From Rhodocyclaceae bacterium (GTDB taxonomy: Bacteria > Pseudomonadota > Gammaproteobacteria > Burkholderiales > Rhodocyclaceae), in the NCBI GenBank assembly GCA_016791115.1, contig JAEUNL010000054.1, positions 97,269 through 161,268 on the forward strand: a stretch of DNA of 64,000 nt, read 5' to 3'. The first letter of the stretch is position 1; every line of letters starts with the position of its first letter. The translations under genes were made by a program, and so were the position numbers. Positions 17,729-26,157 of this stretch are shown piece by piece. The notes under the pieces were generated by a model. That model was not told where the DNA came from and did not search any database. It worked only from the letters and a program-made list of their open reading frames with translations.

Positions 17729-18694
17729 ATGCTTGCCCGTGTCCTCACGTCAATCCTGTTCCTCGAAGTTTTTGTTTACTCCGGCTTTGCCGTGGCACGC
17801 GTGGTGCTGGGCAAGTGGGCGCCGGGGTTCGCGATCCTGTTCATACTCGGCATGCCGGTGCTGGTGCGCGGGCTGATCACCCTGGCCAGTTTCATGCTGG
17901 CCTGGCTGTGGCGTTCGCCGCGTCCGGCGTCGGGGCGGATTGGATTGTTGTCTGCTGTGGCGCTTTTCCTGCGTGAATGGGCCGGCACGAGTTTCGTGTT
18001 CGGATTCGGCCAGGCATTCGAGAACGTGTTCGTCGCATCGGACCGCCTGCCGCAGGTGGCGCGCGACGAGGTTCCGTTGCTGTTGGTCCATGGCTACTGC
18101 TGCAATCGCGGCGCCTGGTGGTGGATGAAGCCGAGGCTGGAGCGCGCGGGATTCGTCGTCGCCACTGTGAACCTGGAACCAGTGCTCGGTGGAATCGACG
18201 ACCACGCACAGCCGCTGTCCGAACGCATCGAGGAGATCTGCCGCGAAACCGGCGCGCCGCGCGTCGCGCTGGTCTGCCACAGCATGGGCGGCCTCAGTGC
18301 GCGCGCCTACCTGCGCGCCTTCGGCAGCGATCGTGTGGCACGCATGATCACGATCGGGACACCGCATCGCGGCAGCCGACTTGCACGGCTCGGGCTCGGG
18401 CGCAATGCACGGCAGATGACACCGGGCAGCGAATGGATCGAACAGCTTGCTTCACAGCCTCAGGTGCCGCAAAGCGGCGTCGTTTCGATCTACAGCCTGC
18501 ACGACAACCTGGTCGCGCCCCAGGACGGCGCCATACTCGAGGGCGCCGATTCGATACCCCTTGCCGGGCGGGGCCACATCGACTTGCTGCATTCGCGCGC
18601 CGTGCTCGATCGGGTGATCGACGCAATCGGCAGCCGCGCCGCGGCTGCCGCCGAGGCGACGGTCAGAAGTAGATCCCGCGCATCAGCTGCGTGA
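17729..18694 (+). CDS. Membrane-anchored lipase-like alpha/beta hydrolase
   Basis: A 321-residue protein with about three N-terminal hydrophobic segments (residues 5-80), then a lipase fold. The oxyanion region is LLVHGYCCNRGAWW and the nucleophile elbow is VCHSMGGLSARAYL. TIGTPHRGSRLARLG is typical of triacylglycerol lipases, and the catalytic His is probably in GRGHIDLL near the C-terminus. It begins four bases after the GMC stop. Its 3' end overlaps the oppositely transcribed reductase gene by 32 bases. It fits a lipid-turnover role at the membrane. Confidence 0.82.
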   Translation: MLARVLTSILFLEVFVYSGFAVARVVLGKWAPGFAILFILGMPVLVRGLITLASFMLAWLWRSPRPASGRIGLLSAVALFLREWAGTSFVFGFGQAFENVFVASDRLPQVARDEVPLLLVHGYCCNRGAWWWMKPRLERAGFVVATVNLEPVLGGIDDHAQPLSERIEEICRETGAPRVALVCHSMGGLSARAYLRAFGSDRVARMITIGTPHRGSRLARLGLGRNARQMTPGSEWIEQLASQPQVPQSGVVSIYSLHDNLVAPQDGAILEGADSIPLAGRGHIDLLHSRAVLDRVIDAIGSRAAAAAEATVRSRSRASAA

Positions 18695-20654
18695 AGGCGA
18701 GCTGGTCCGCGTTGGGTGGCGGCAGCTTGCCTCCGTCCTTGCCGCCCTGTGCCGCATTCGAATCCGGGAACATGCGGAAGGTAGTGTTCATCACGATTTG
18801 CGCCACCTTCGGCGCCAGGGCATGCAGCACCTGCCCGGTGATGCCCAGGCGTGTCGCAATGCGTACGGGCTTGTAGATGATGGCCTGTACCACCAGGTCG
18901 GCGGCCTCTTCCGGCGTAAGCACCGGCACCTGATCGTAGAGCTTGGTCGGCGCGATCATCGGTGTCTTTACCAATGGCATGTTGATGGTGGTGAAATCGA
19001 TGCCGCGATCGGCGAACTCGCTCGCCGCGCAGCGCGAGAAGGCGTCGAGCGCGGCCTTGGAGGCGACGTAGGCGGAGAAGCGGGGCGCGTTGGTCAGCAC
19101 CCCGATCGAGCTGATGTTGATGATGTGGCCACGCCGCTTTTCCATCATCTTCGGCAGCAGGCCCATCGTGACGCGCAGCGCGCCGAAGTAGTTGAGCTGC
19201 ATGACGCGCTCGAAGTCGTGGAAGCGGTCGAACGAGTTCTCGATCGCGCGGCGGATCGAGCGGCCGGCGTTGTTCACCAGGATGTCGACGCCGCCGAGTT
19301 CGTCGGTGATCTTCGTCACCATCTCGTCACACTGCGAAAAGTCGGCCAGGTCGGCCGAATAGATGTGAACCGTGAGGCCGAGTTCCTCGAACTCTTTTTT
19401 CGTCTGCGCGAGTTGCTCCACGTCGCGCGCGCAGATCGCCGTAATCGCCCCGGCCTCGGCCAGCTTCAGTGCGGTGGCCTTGCCGATGCCCGATGAACCG
19501 CCGGTCACCAGCACCACCTTGCCGCCGACCTGACCCTTGAGCGTGCGGTCGATGAACAGGTCTGGATCGAGGTGTCGCTCCCAGTAGTCCCACAGGCGCC
19601 ACGCGTAGCTTTCCAGCGGCGGGATGTCGATGCCGGTACCCTTGAGGAGCTTCTGCGTTTCGCGACAGTCGAAGCGCGTCGGGTAGTTGACGAAATCGAG
19701 GATATCGTCGGGCAGCCCGAGGTCCTTCATGATTGCGTTGCGGATGCGTCGAACCGGGGTCAGCGCCAGCAGGCCCTTCTTCACGCTCCTCGGGATGAAG
19801 CCAAGCAGCGCGGCATTCACCCGCATCGCCATTGCCGGGGCATGGGCGGCGCGCGCGAACACGTTGAGCACATCGCCGACGCGCATCGGATGCGGGTCGG
19901 TGAGGTGGAAGCATTCGCCGTCGTGTCCCTTGAGGTGCGCGAGGTAGTCCATCGCGGCAACGACGTAATCGACCGGCACCATGTTGATGCGGCCGCCTTC
20001 GATGCCGATCGTCGGCACCCAGGGCGGCAGGATCTTGCGCATGCGCTGGATCAGTTTGAAGAAGTAGTACGGTCCGTCGATTTTGTCGATTTCGCCGGTG
20101 CGCGAATCGCCGACTACGACGCCCGGGCGATAGACGCGCCAAGGCACCTTGCACTCCTTGCGCACCACTTTTTCGGAATCGTGCTTGGTGCGGAAATAGG
20201 GATGCTCGAGGTTCTCCGCCTCGTCAAACATGTCTTCGCGGAAGATGCCCTCGAACAGGCCGGCGGCCGCGATCGAGCTGGTGTGGTGCAGGCAGCCGGC
20301 CTGCATTGCCATCGCGAATGCGACCACGTTGCGCGTGCCATCGACGTTGGCCCTCTGTTGCTCTTCCTCGCCGGCCTTGAGGTCATAGACCGCGGCGAGG
20401 TGGAACAGATGCTTGATCTTGCCCTTGAGCTTCTTGCGGTCTGCCGCGCTGATGCCGAGCTCCCTGGCGGTCAGGTCGCCGACGACCGGGATTGCGCGCG
20501 TCGCGTCGACGCCCCAGAACTCGAGCAGGTCGGGCACGCGTGGGAGGCTCGATTCCCGCGTCAGGAAATACACGGTTGCGGCCGGGCGCTCGAGCAGCTT
20601 GCGGACCAGTCGTTTGCCGATGAATCCCGTGGCACCGGTGACGAAGTAGATCAT
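18663..20654 (-). CDS. Two-domain fatty acyl-CoA/ACP reductase (SDR + SDR)
   Basis: A 663-residue protein with two Rossmann SDR domains. The N-terminal one (residues 1-~375) has GATGFIGKRLVRKLLE and the active-site pair in YFRTKHDSEK, and resembles thioester-reductase/male-sterility proteins. The C-terminal classical SDR (~385-640) has VTGGSSGIGKATALKLAE, NNAG, the active-site serine in INISSIG and YVASKAA. Length and order match the Marinobacter fatty acyl reductase (Maqu_2507 type, about 660 residues), which reduces acyl thioesters to fatty alcohols through the aldehyde. I chose the ATG at 20654 for its strong GGAGGAGA site and family N-terminus. The longer open frame upstream runs under the phasin gene and is rejected. 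Confidence 0.85.
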   Translation of the reverse strand: MIYFVTGATGFIGKRLVRKLLERPAATVYFLTRESSLPRVPDLLEFWGVDATRAIPVVGDLTARELGISAADRKKLKGKIKHLFHLAAVYDLKAGEEEQQRANVDGTRNVVAFAMAMQAGCLHHTSSIAAAGLFEGIFREDMFDEAENLEHPYFRTKHDSEKVVRKECKVPWRVYRPGVVVGDSRTGEIDKIDGPYYFFKLIQRMRKILPPWVPTIGIEGGRINMVPVDYVVAAMDYLAHLKGHDGECFHLTDPHPMRVGDVLNVFARAAHAPAMAMRVNAALLGFIPRSVKKGLLALTPVRRIRNAIMKDLGLPDDILDFVNYPTRFDCRETQKLLKGTGIDIPPLESYAWRLWDYWERHLDPDLFIDRTLKGQVGGKVVLVTGGSSGIGKATALKLAEAGAITAICARDVEQLAQTKKEFEELGLTVHIYSADLADFSQCDEMVTKITDELGGVDILVNNAGRSIRRAIENSFDRFHDFERVMQLNYFGALRVTMGLLPKMMEKRRGHIINISSIGVLTNAPRFSAYVASKAALDAFSRCAASEFADRGIDFTTINMPLVKTPMIAPTKLYDQVPVLTPEEAADLVVQAIIYKPVRIATRLGITGQVLHALAPKVAQIVMNTTFRMFPDSNAAQGGKDGGKLPPPNADQLAFTQLMRGIYF

Positions 20655-20951
20655 CTTTGGTCTCCTCCTTTGTCTCGTTCGAATTGTGGCGGGCGACGCG
20701 CGCCGGACGCGCGGGGCGGGCCGGTGCGAACTTGCAGTCGTCGCATGATACACACGCACGGCGGCGATTCGGAATGCGGGACGAATGTCGCCGCGCTTTA
20801 GTGTGCATGCTCTAGAAGTGCCTCCTACACTGAAGTCGTGGCAAGGAGAGGTCAAGTGGAATGCCGCACTGCAGCGTGACGTGTCCCGATGAGAGGAGCG
20901 GCTGCCGGGCAAAAAGTCGTGTATGTCATGATTCAGCGTAAGGAGAGATCC
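20655..20951. other. Divergent intergenic region between acyl reductase and phasin genes
   Basis: About 300 bases carry the divergent regulatory region for the reductase (minus) and the phasin (plus). Purine-rich ribosome sites are clear at both ends. I do not see a convincing sigma70 or sigma54 promoter or a long palindrome. Confidence 0.5.
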
Positions 20952-21392
20952 ATGGTCAAGAAACTCGAGAAGCTCGCGTCTGCAGCCGGTGACAACCAGA
21001 TGGCAGCGAACATTCGCGATTCCGCGCAACAGATCTGGTTGGCGGGATTGGGCGCTTTCGCAAAGGCGCAGGAAGGCGGTAGCAAGGTGTTTGAAACCTT
21101 GGTGAAGCGCGGTGAGGAATTGCAGTCGCGCACCAAGGAGGCGGCTGCCGAGAAGGTGACCGAGATGACCAGTCGTGCGACCGGAACGTGGGATCGACTG
21201 GAGAAGGTCTTCGAGGATCGCGTGGCACGTGCGCTGCACAGCCTCGGGGTGCCGACCAAGCAGGACGTGCAGATGCTGACGCGTCGGGTGAAGGAACTGA
21301 CCGAGGAAGTGCAGAAGCTTTCCGCCGCAGCAGGCGTCGAGTCTGGCGCTGAGGCGAAGCCGGCACCACGGCGTCGCGCAGCAGCCAAGTAA
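20952..21392 (+). CDS. Phasin (PhaF/PhaI-type PHA granule-associated protein)
   Basis: A 146-residue helical protein of the polyhydroxyalkanoate granule-associated family. The phasin domain starts IRDSAQQIWLAGLGAFAKAQ and continues with heptad-like helices. A coiled-coil oligomerisation segment near residues 100-125 (LTRRVKELTEEVQKL) and a short basic Ala/Lys/Arg tail (PAPRRRAAAK) follow. Phasins coat PHA or other lipid inclusions. The ATG at 20952 has an AAGGAGAG site; an upstream in-frame ATG lacks one. It stands alone with a hairpin terminator and sits between acyl reductase and patatin genes, supporting a storage-lipid locus. Confidence 0.88.
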   Translation: MVKKLEKLASAAGDNQMAANIRDSAQQIWLAGLGAFAKAQEGGSKVFETLVKRGEELQSRTKEAAAEKVTEMTSRATGTWDRLEKVFEDRVARALHSLGVPTKQDVQMLTRRVKELTEEVQKLSAAAGVESGAEAKPAPRRRAAAK

Positions 21393-21407
21393 GGGGTGGC
21401 GATCATC

Positions 21408-21481
21408 CGCCGCCGGCAGATGGCCGTTCCGGGTTTCCCTCCCTCTCCGGAATGGTCGCGGTTCTCCGGCGGCGGACTTTT
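21408..21481 (+). terminator. Probable terminator after the phasin gene
   Basis: TCCGCCGCCGG at 21408-21418 pairs with CCGGCGGCGGA at 21466-21476, and an inner CGTTCCGG/CCGGAATG stem shortens the loop. CTTTTCT follows. The structure is long but well placed, 15 bases after the stop. Confidence 0.6.
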
Positions 21482-21511
21482 CTGTTCGCCCGAGGATGAT
21501 GGGGACGTCGA

Positions 21512-22747
21512 ATGACAACGCGAAGAAGGCCCCGAATCGGATTGGCGCTTGCCGGTGGCGGCCCGCTCGGGGCGGTTTATGAGCTTGGCGTACTGTCGGC
21601 GCTTGCCGAGAGCCTGCAGGGCATCGATCTCAACGAACTCGATGTCTATGTCGGCGTCAGTGCCGGGGGATTCATCGCTGCGGGTCTGGCGAACGGCGTT
21701 TCTGCGCGCAAGCTCACCGCCATGTTCGTCGAGAGCGAAACCGCAGATGAACCGCTGTCGCCGTCGATCCTGATGAAGCCGGCGCTGCGGGAGTATGCGC
21801 GGCGTGCGTCATCGATTCCGCCGCTGCTTTTGAATTCGGTCTGGCATTACGTCAGCAACCCGATGTCGGCGAATTTCTTCGAGTCGTTCCAGCGCCTGTC
21901 ACGCGCGATTCCGACCGGGGTGTTCGACAATGCAAGCATCGAGCATTTCCTGACCCGGTTGTTCACCGCGCCAGGGCGAACCAACGATTTCCGCGAATTG
22001 CGACACAAGCTCTTTCTCGTCGCAACGAATCTCGATACCGGAGAGTCGGTGGCCTTTGGCACGCCGGGGCACGATGACATTCCGATATCGGCGGCGGTGC
22101 GTGCGAGTGCGGCATTGCCGGGATTGTTTCCGCCGGTCGAAATCGGCGATTCGTACTTTGTCGATGGCGCGCTCAAGAAGACGCTCCATGCGTCGGTTGC
22201 ACTGGATCACGGCGCGGAACTCCTGCTCTGCATCAATCCGCTGGTGCCCTTCGACTCCCAACTGGCCGCCAGCCGCGGTGCGCCCCGTCGACGCAAGCTG
22301 GTCGAGGACGGCCTCCCGGTCGTCCTTGCGCAAACCTTCCGGGCGCTGATCCATTCGCGCATGCAGGCCGGCATGTCCAAGTACGAGAAGCAGTATCCGG
22401 GTGCCGACGTCGTGCTTTTCGAGCCGAACAGCGACGACGCCGACATGTTCTTCACCAACATGTTCAGCTATTCGAGCCGGCGGCGTCTTTCGGAGCACGC
22501 ATACCAGAAGACCCGCCAGGAACTGCTGCGGCGCTACGACGAGTTGCAGCCGATCCTCGCGCGCCACGGGGTGTCGATCCGGCTCGACGTGTTGCGCGAT
22601 CGCGATCGGCAGTTGCTCGGGGTGAGCCGCCGTCATCGGCGTGCGCCCATGCAGGTGATGGACGCGACACGCAGCCTCGAGGCGACATTGGATCAGCTCG
22701 AGGCCTGTTTATCGCTGCGCCGCGGACCGAAGAAGCAGGCGGCGTAA
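21512..22747 (+). CDS. Patatin-like phospholipase
   Basis: A 411-residue cytoplasmic Ser-Asp hydrolase. The oxyanion loop is LAGGGPLGAVYELG near the N-terminus, the nucleophile serine is in YVGVSAGGFIAAG and the catalytic Asp is in the DG motif (FVDGALKK). Patatins deacylate phospholipids or storage lipids, and members are known on PHA and lipid granules. The C-terminal ~120 residues (MFFTNMFSYSSRRRLSEHAYQKT...) are helical and typical of the proteobacterial subgroup. It follows the phasin gene on the same strand, downstream of a probable terminator, and precedes a TetR gene. Confidence 0.88.
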   Translation: MTTRRRPRIGLALAGGGPLGAVYELGVLSALAESLQGIDLNELDVYVGVSAGGFIAAGLANGVSARKLTAMFVESETADEPLSPSILMKPALREYARRASSIPPLLLNSVWHYVSNPMSANFFESFQRLSRAIPTGVFDNASIEHFLTRLFTAPGRTNDFRELRHKLFLVATNLDTGESVAFGTPGHDDIPISAAVRASAALPGLFPPVEIGDSYFVDGALKKTLHASVALDHGAELLLCINPLVPFDSQLAASRGAPRRRKLVEDGLPVVLAQTFRALIHSRMQAGMSKYEKQYPGADVVLFEPNSDDADMFFTNMFSYSSRRRLSEHAYQKTRQELLRRYDELQPILARHGVSIRLDVLRDRDRQLLGVSRRHRRAPMQVMDATRSLEATLDQLEACLSLRRGPKKQAA

Positions 22748-22844
22748 GTTGCAACCCGCGCTGCGGCGCAGTGCGGACCAGGATGCGTCACGCCCTGCGC
22801 CGGTGCTATGCTGGCGTCAGATCCAAATCCGACAAGCGGAAGCG

Positions 22845-23492
22845 ATGGAGCACAAGCCCAAGCGCCGGACGCGCGAACGCATCCTCGAGACCAGCCTGCG
22901 CCTGTTCAACGAATTCGGCGAGCCCAACGTCACCACCGGGCTGATCGCCGACGACATGAACATCAGCCCCGGCAATCTCTACTACCACTATCGCAACAAG
23001 GACGAGATCATCAATGCGATCTTCGCCGAGTTCGAGGCGGAGATGACGCACACCCTGAGCGCGCCGACACATCGCGCGCCCGATTTCGAGGATGTCTGGC
23101 TGTTCCTGCACCTGTGCTTCGAGCTGATCTGGAAGTACCGCTTCCTGTACCGCGACCTCAACGACTTGCTGTCGCGCAACCGCCTGCTCGAAGTCCATTT
23201 CAAGCGCATCCTCGAACACTCCCGCAAGGTGGCGCTGCAGATCAGCGACGGACTCGTCGCGACCGGCCAGATGCGCGCCACGCTGGTCGAACGCCGTGCC
23301 ATGGCGACCAACATCGTCGTCGTCGCAACCTACTGGCTGTCCTACGAATACGTGCGTGACCCGCGCCGTCGTGCGGACGAGGAGGCGCTGGCGCGCGGCG
23401 TGTTCCACGTGATGGCGCTTGCCGCGCCGTATCTGGTGGGCGATGCGCGGCACTTCTTCGAGAAGCTGGCCGAAAAGTATGTCGAGAACTGA
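22845..23492 (+). CDS. TetR/AcrR-family transcriptional regulator
   Basis: A 215-residue regulator. The N-terminal helix-turn-helix reads RERILETSLRLFNEFGEPNV...LIADDMNISPGNLYYHYRNKDEI, followed by a helical ligand-binding domain. The GNLYYHYRNKDEII wording recalls the PhaD-like and fatty-acid-responsive TetR proteins that control phasin and lipid genes; this is suggestive only. The ATG at 22845 begins the conserved N-terminus. It forms a probable operon with the TPR-like gene 17 bases downstream. Control of the neighbouring phasin, patatin or reductase genes is inferred from position. Confidence 0.88.
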   Translation: MEHKPKRRTRERILETSLRLFNEFGEPNVTTGLIADDMNISPGNLYYHYRNKDEIINAIFAEFEAEMTHTLSAPTHRAPDFEDVWLFLHLCFELIWKYRFLYRDLNDLLSRNRLLEVHFKRILEHSRKVALQISDGLVATGQMRATLVERRAMATNIVVVATYWLSYEYVRDPRRRADEEALARGVFHVMALAAPYLVGDARHFFEKLAEKYVEN

Positions 23493-23509
23493 CAAGAGGA
23501 GGAGAGACG

Positions 23510-24367
23510 ATGGCAAAGAAGGAAAGCTGGAAGAAATTTCCCCATGCCGACAAGGCCTACCAGTATGCGGGCGCGGCGTTGAAGAAGAACTGGGTGCGCC
23601 TGCACCAAGGCGATGCCGAGGCGTTTCCCGACGAGGCAGGACTGAAGGCGTTGGTCAAGGCCAATCCCGGCCTTGCCGAGTCAGCCGACGATCTCAAGGC
23701 CAGCGCCGAAGCATTGCAGGAGGCTTGGCGCCTCTACCACGCCGGCGAGTTCCAGAAGGCGCACGATGCCGGCCTGGAGGTCGGCATGCTCGGGTATACC
23801 GTCGCGAACAAGGCGGCCTGCATCTATGGGAATTATCTCGAAACTGCGGACACAAAGAAGCTCGCACTGTTCGAGGAGGTCACGCAGCGTTGCGAGGAAC
23901 TGCAGGGAGCGGCACCCAAATGGGCCAACGCATGGTACTTCCATGCCTACGCGCTGGGACGCTACTCGCAGGGCATTTCGGTGGTCAAGGCGCTGGCACA
24001 GGGTCTTGGCGGCAAGATCAAGGACAGCCTGTCGAAGACGATCAAGCTCGAGTCCGGGCACAGCGATGCGCACATCGCGTTTGGCACCTATCACGCCGAG
24101 ATCATCGACAAGGTGGGCGCGCTGCTTGGCGGCGCGACCTACGGCGCGAGCAAGGACGAAGGCGTCAAGCACTTCAAGCAGGCGCTGAAACTCAACCCGG
24201 AGTCGGCCATCGCACGCATCGAGTATGCGAACGGATTGGTGATGATGTTCGGCAAGGGCAGGCTCGACGAAGCCGGGGCGTTGTACGAAGAAGCGGCGCA
24301 GTGCGAGCCGCTGGATGCGATGGAGCGACTGGACGTCGAGCTGGCGAAGTCCGAACTCGAAGATTGA
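23510..24367 (+). CDS. TPR-like helical protein of unknown function
   Basis: A 285-residue cytoplasmic protein with no signal or membrane segment. Its alpha-helical repeats recall tetratricopeptides (ALQEAWRLYHAGEFQKAHDAG, EGVKHFKQALKLNPESAIARIEYANGL, RLDEAGALYEEAAQCEPLDA). A strong AGGAGGAGAG site precedes the ATG, and the gene follows the TetR gene by 17 bases. TPR proteins are scaffolds; a partner in the lipid or granule locus is possible but not shown. Confidence 0.78.
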   Translation: MAKKESWKKFPHADKAYQYAGAALKKNWVRLHQGDAEAFPDEAGLKALVKANPGLAESADDLKASAEALQEAWRLYHAGEFQKAHDAGLEVGMLGYTVANKAACIYGNYLETADTKKLALFEEVTQRCEELQGAAPKWANAWYFHAYALGRYSQGISVVKALAQGLGGKIKDSLSKTIKLESGHSDAHIAFGTYHAEIIDKVGALLGGATYGASKDEGVKHFKQALKLNPESAIARIEYANGLVMMFGKGRLDEAGALYEEAAQCEPLDAMERLDVELAKSELED

Positions 24368-24568
24368 GACGCCTGGAGATTGATCGACGAAACGCCAGCG
24401 AGAAATTGATCGCAGTCAAGGTAACGTGGCGACGCGGTGCCTAGGTTGAGGCTTCTTACGACCCTCGGATCGCGTTGTCGCTGGATTGGAAGTGCCGTTG
24501 CCGGGGCAACCGGGCTCCGGCGTGTCACGGCGCGAACGCTTTCCGACAGCTTGCGGCGGAACTTCGAC

Positions 24569-26032
24569 ATGCCGGAACCCGGTATCCATGAAGTGCTCGG
24601 GCGCTTGCCGCTGCTGCGCGGCATCGAACCATGCGTACTGCGCACGCTTGCCGGAGCGGCGCGGCTCGTCGAGCTCGGCCCGCACGAGGTGCTGTTCCGT
24701 GCCGGCGAGCCGATGCATGACGTGCATGTGCTGGTCTCGGGATCGATCAAGCGCGCGGTGCATGTCGACGGCAACGTGGAAAAAGTCGTCGAACTCGCCG
24801 TCACGCCGCAACTGATCGACTTGGCGGAAGCCTTTCATTCGCCGGATCGCGTCAGCTTCGCCGAGGCGCTCTCCAAGTCGAAGGTCCTGGCGATCGATGC
24901 CGGCGTCTTCCGCATGGCGGTGCTCGAGAACCCCGAACTGTCGGCGCGCGTCATACGGGCGCTCGCCGCGCGCCAGGCCGAGATCGAGCGCGAGGTGCTG
25001 AGCCATCCGGGCTTGCCGGTATCGCGGCGTGTGCTCGAATACCTGGTCGACCTTGCGGGAGATCGCCTGCCGCTCGCCGGCGAAACGACCGTGATGCTGC
25101 GCCCGACCAAGCAGGCGATTGCCGCGCGCATCGGGATTTCGCCCGAAACACTGTCGCGCGCGCTGAACGAACTGTCGGAAGCCGGGTTGATTGTCGTCGA
25201 GCGCAGCACCGTGCATATCCAGAACGCGGCGCTCGCCGGGCGGATCGAGCGCCGGCAGGGCGACGCAGCGCGCACGGATGGGGCGGGGCAGCCGGCAAAG
25301 GCACGCCCCTACGGCAGCGCGGCGGCAGCCCTGATCAATGCCTGCGGCCGGCAGCGTATGTGGTCGCAGCGGCTGGCGATCGCGTGGATCCTGCTGGGCC
25401 GGCACATCACGCCCGGCGATGCGAGGGGCGTGCTGCGACGCACGACTGCGCAATTCGAACGCAACCTGGCACGCCTCGACGGGCTGGGGCTGAAGGGCGT
25501 ACTGCTGGAAGGTCTGCAGCGCTTGCACGAGCAGTGGGATGCATTCCGCCAGGCGATCTTCGATGCCGAGCCGGCAATCGACCGCGCCGGCAGCGTATTT
25601 GCGCTCAGCGAGTTCCTGTTGCACGCGGCGGACCAACTGACGCTGCGCGCGGAGGAAGCCTGCGGCACGCCGGAAGCGCACCGCATCAATGTGGCGGGGC
25701 GCAACCGCATGCTGTCGCAGCGCATGACCAAGCAGTTCCTGTTCTGCAACTGGGGCGTCGACCCCGCCCGCGCGCGGCGCAGCCTGGAAGACGCACGCAA
25801 CGAGTTTCTCGCCAACCTGCAGGAGCTGAGGGAGGCGAGCGGCGCGGTGCCCGAACTTGCTGCGCAACTCGATGAAGTCGACGTGCATTGGAACGTTTTC
25901 CGCGACGAAATATCGCGTCTGCCTTCGGCCACTGCCGGTGTGCGGCAGATCAGGCCCGTGCTCGACGCCAGCGAGCGGCTTCTGCGCCACGTCGACACCA
26001 CCGTAAGGTTGTACGAGCGGCTTGCCGATTGA
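24569..26032 (+). CDS. Crp/Fnr-type regulator fused to two PilJ/NarX-like sensing modules
   Basis: A 487-residue protein. Residues ~1-130 form a cyclic-nucleotide-binding-like beta barrel (LLRGIEPCVLRTLAGAARLVELGPHE). Residues ~145-215 form a Crp-type winged helix with recognition helix in TKQAIAARIGISPETLSRALNEL. The C-terminal half carries two copies of the helical module found at the N-terminus of PilJ-type transducers and NarX, each with N-x2-GR-x-RM-x-SQR (NACGRQRMWSQR near residue 257 and NVAGRNRMLSQR near 373). No FNR-type N-terminal cysteine cluster is visible. I chose the ATG at 24569, at the start of the effector domain. It stands alone. Confidence 0.85.
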   Translation: MPEPGIHEVLGRLPLLRGIEPCVLRTLAGAARLVELGPHEVLFRAGEPMHDVHVLVSGSIKRAVHVDGNVEKVVELAVTPQLIDLAEAFHSPDRVSFAEALSKSKVLAIDAGVFRMAVLENPELSARVIRALAARQAEIEREVLSHPGLPVSRRVLEYLVDLAGDRLPLAGETTVMLRPTKQAIAARIGISPETLSRALNELSEAGLIVVERSTVHIQNAALAGRIERRQGDAARTDGAGQPAKARPYGSAAAALINACGRQRMWSQRLAIAWILLGRHITPGDARGVLRRTTAQFERNLARLDGLGLKGVLLEGLQRLHEQWDAFRQAIFDAEPAIDRAGSVFALSEFLLHAADQLTLRAEEACGTPEAHRINVAGRNRMLSQRMTKQFLFCNWGVDPARARRSLEDARNEFLANLQELREASGAVPELAAQLDEVDVHWNVFRDEISRLPSATAGVRQIRPVLDASERLLRHVDTTVRLYERLAD

Positions 26033-26157
26033 CACGTCCGACACGTCCGCGGCGGGCGCTTCTGTGCGCCGCGGAACATCGTTGTGGGCCGCAGCTGTCC
26101 CGGTGACAAGCCGCGGTGGCGGGCAGATGTACACTGAGATTTTGCAGGAGGCGTCCG

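Noticed and set aside
20655..21518. N-terminal extension of the acyl reductase frame by about 288 codons
   Set aside because: It runs antisense through the phasin gene, is unlike the family and lies upstream of an excellent ribosome site at the 20654 start.
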